Positions 5,397-5,558 of a stretch of 5,558 bases of DNA are shown here, piece by piece. The stretch is from an uncultured Bacilli bacterium. GTDB taxonomy: Bacteria > Bacillota_I > Bacilli_A > RF39 > UBA660. The notes below the pieces were generated by a model. The model ran no database searches, was not told where the DNA came from, and worked only from the letters and a program-made list of their open reading frames with translations. The translations under genes and the position numbers were made by a program. How positions within the stretch are numbered: the first letter of the stretch is position 1; every line of letters begins with the position of its first letter. Location of the stretch: positions 1 to 5,558 of the forward strand of contig CAJUGF010000026.1 in assembly GCA_910585915.1 (NCBI GenBank). Reading direction: 5' to 3'.

Positions 5397-5558
5397 ATGA
5401 AATTATCAAAGAATGTAAGTATCATTCATATCATATTCGTAGTAATAGCATTAATTCTTTTAATGATGCCATGGTATCAACTAGGAATTGAATTTCCAAA
5501 CTTTATAGCAGGTGGAAAAATAATTATTGATACCAAATATCTTGTAGTAGGTTTCATA
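5397..5558 (+). CDS. Membrane protein, possibly PgsA (5' part only)
   Basis: ATG at 5397 opens 54 codons to the window edge. Its ribosome binding site AAGTAGGTG (5384-5392) overlaps the TAG of the preceding gene, so the two are one operon. The fragment starts MKLSKNVSIIHIIFVVIALI, a first membrane helix at about residues 9-25, then an outward loop (PWYQLGIEFPNFI) and the start of a second hydrophobic run (KYLVVGFI). The N-terminal KNVSIIHI resembles the NxIT-x-xRI opening of CDP-alcohol phosphatidyltransferases, and a pgsA gene follows rodZ (ymfM) in Bacillus, so phosphatidylglycerophosphate synthase is my best guess. The diagnostic DG(x)2AR(x)8G(x)3D(x)3D motif would lie beyond the window, so this remains unproven. 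Any other polytopic membrane protein is possible. Confidence 0.5.
   Translation, partial: MKLSKNVSIIHIIFVVIALILLMMPWYQLGIEFPNFIAGGKIIIDTKYLVVGFI

Overview
The window is AT-rich and has a low-GC Bacillota (Firmicutes) character: AT-biased codon use, AAGGTGG/AAAGGAG-type ribosome binding sites, TTG and GTG starts, a type B RNase P RNA, and the RecU-PBP1 pair divergent from GpsB-RnpB. TGA acts as a stop (recU ends in it) and Trp is TGG, so the code is standard and not the Mollicutes code. A cell-wall-bearing, gut-type lineage near Erysipelotrichia/RF39 is a guess from protein flavour only.

Layout, left to right. (a) The 3' end of an unrecognised + strand gene (to 224), closed by a strong intrinsic terminator (229-259). 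(b) A 348-base spacer (225-572) with a doubtful 37-codon hydrophobic ORF (350-463), a second + strand terminator (481-513) and the minus-strand terminator of the ponA operon (535-568). (c) A minus-strand operon, recU (3877 to 3314) then ponA (3317 to 573), joined by an ATGA overlap and driven by a promoter at 3928-3900. (d) A divergent + strand block: a 36-codon ORF with a good ribosome binding site (4015-4125), a strong extended -10 promoter (4157-4185), gpsB (4209-4541), rnpB (4537-4889), a short RodZ-like membrane protein starting at TTG (4913-5389), and the first 54 codons of a membrane protein that may be PgsA (5397 onward).

The genes share a theme. PBP1A polymerises and crosslinks peptidoglycan. 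RecU resolves Holliday junctions and is classically co-transcribed with this PBP in Bacilli. GpsB is the adaptor that brings class A PBPs to the division/elongation machinery. RodZ is an MreB-linked elongation factor, and PgsA, if correct, makes phosphatidylglycerol. The recU-ponA / gpsB-rnpB neighbourhood is a conserved Bacilli arrangement, so this is mainly housekeeping sequence.

The unusual points are in the details. PBP1A has a KGG where KTG is expected and an Asp where the second catalytic Glu of the glycosyltransferase is expected, and it carries two C-terminal Ig-like modules. The P1 helix of rnpB contains the gpsB stop codon, and the rodZ ribosome binding site lies just after rnpB. 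The RodZ homologue lacks almost all of its outer part. I see no clear new biological system, CRISPR array, tRNA or insertion sequence.
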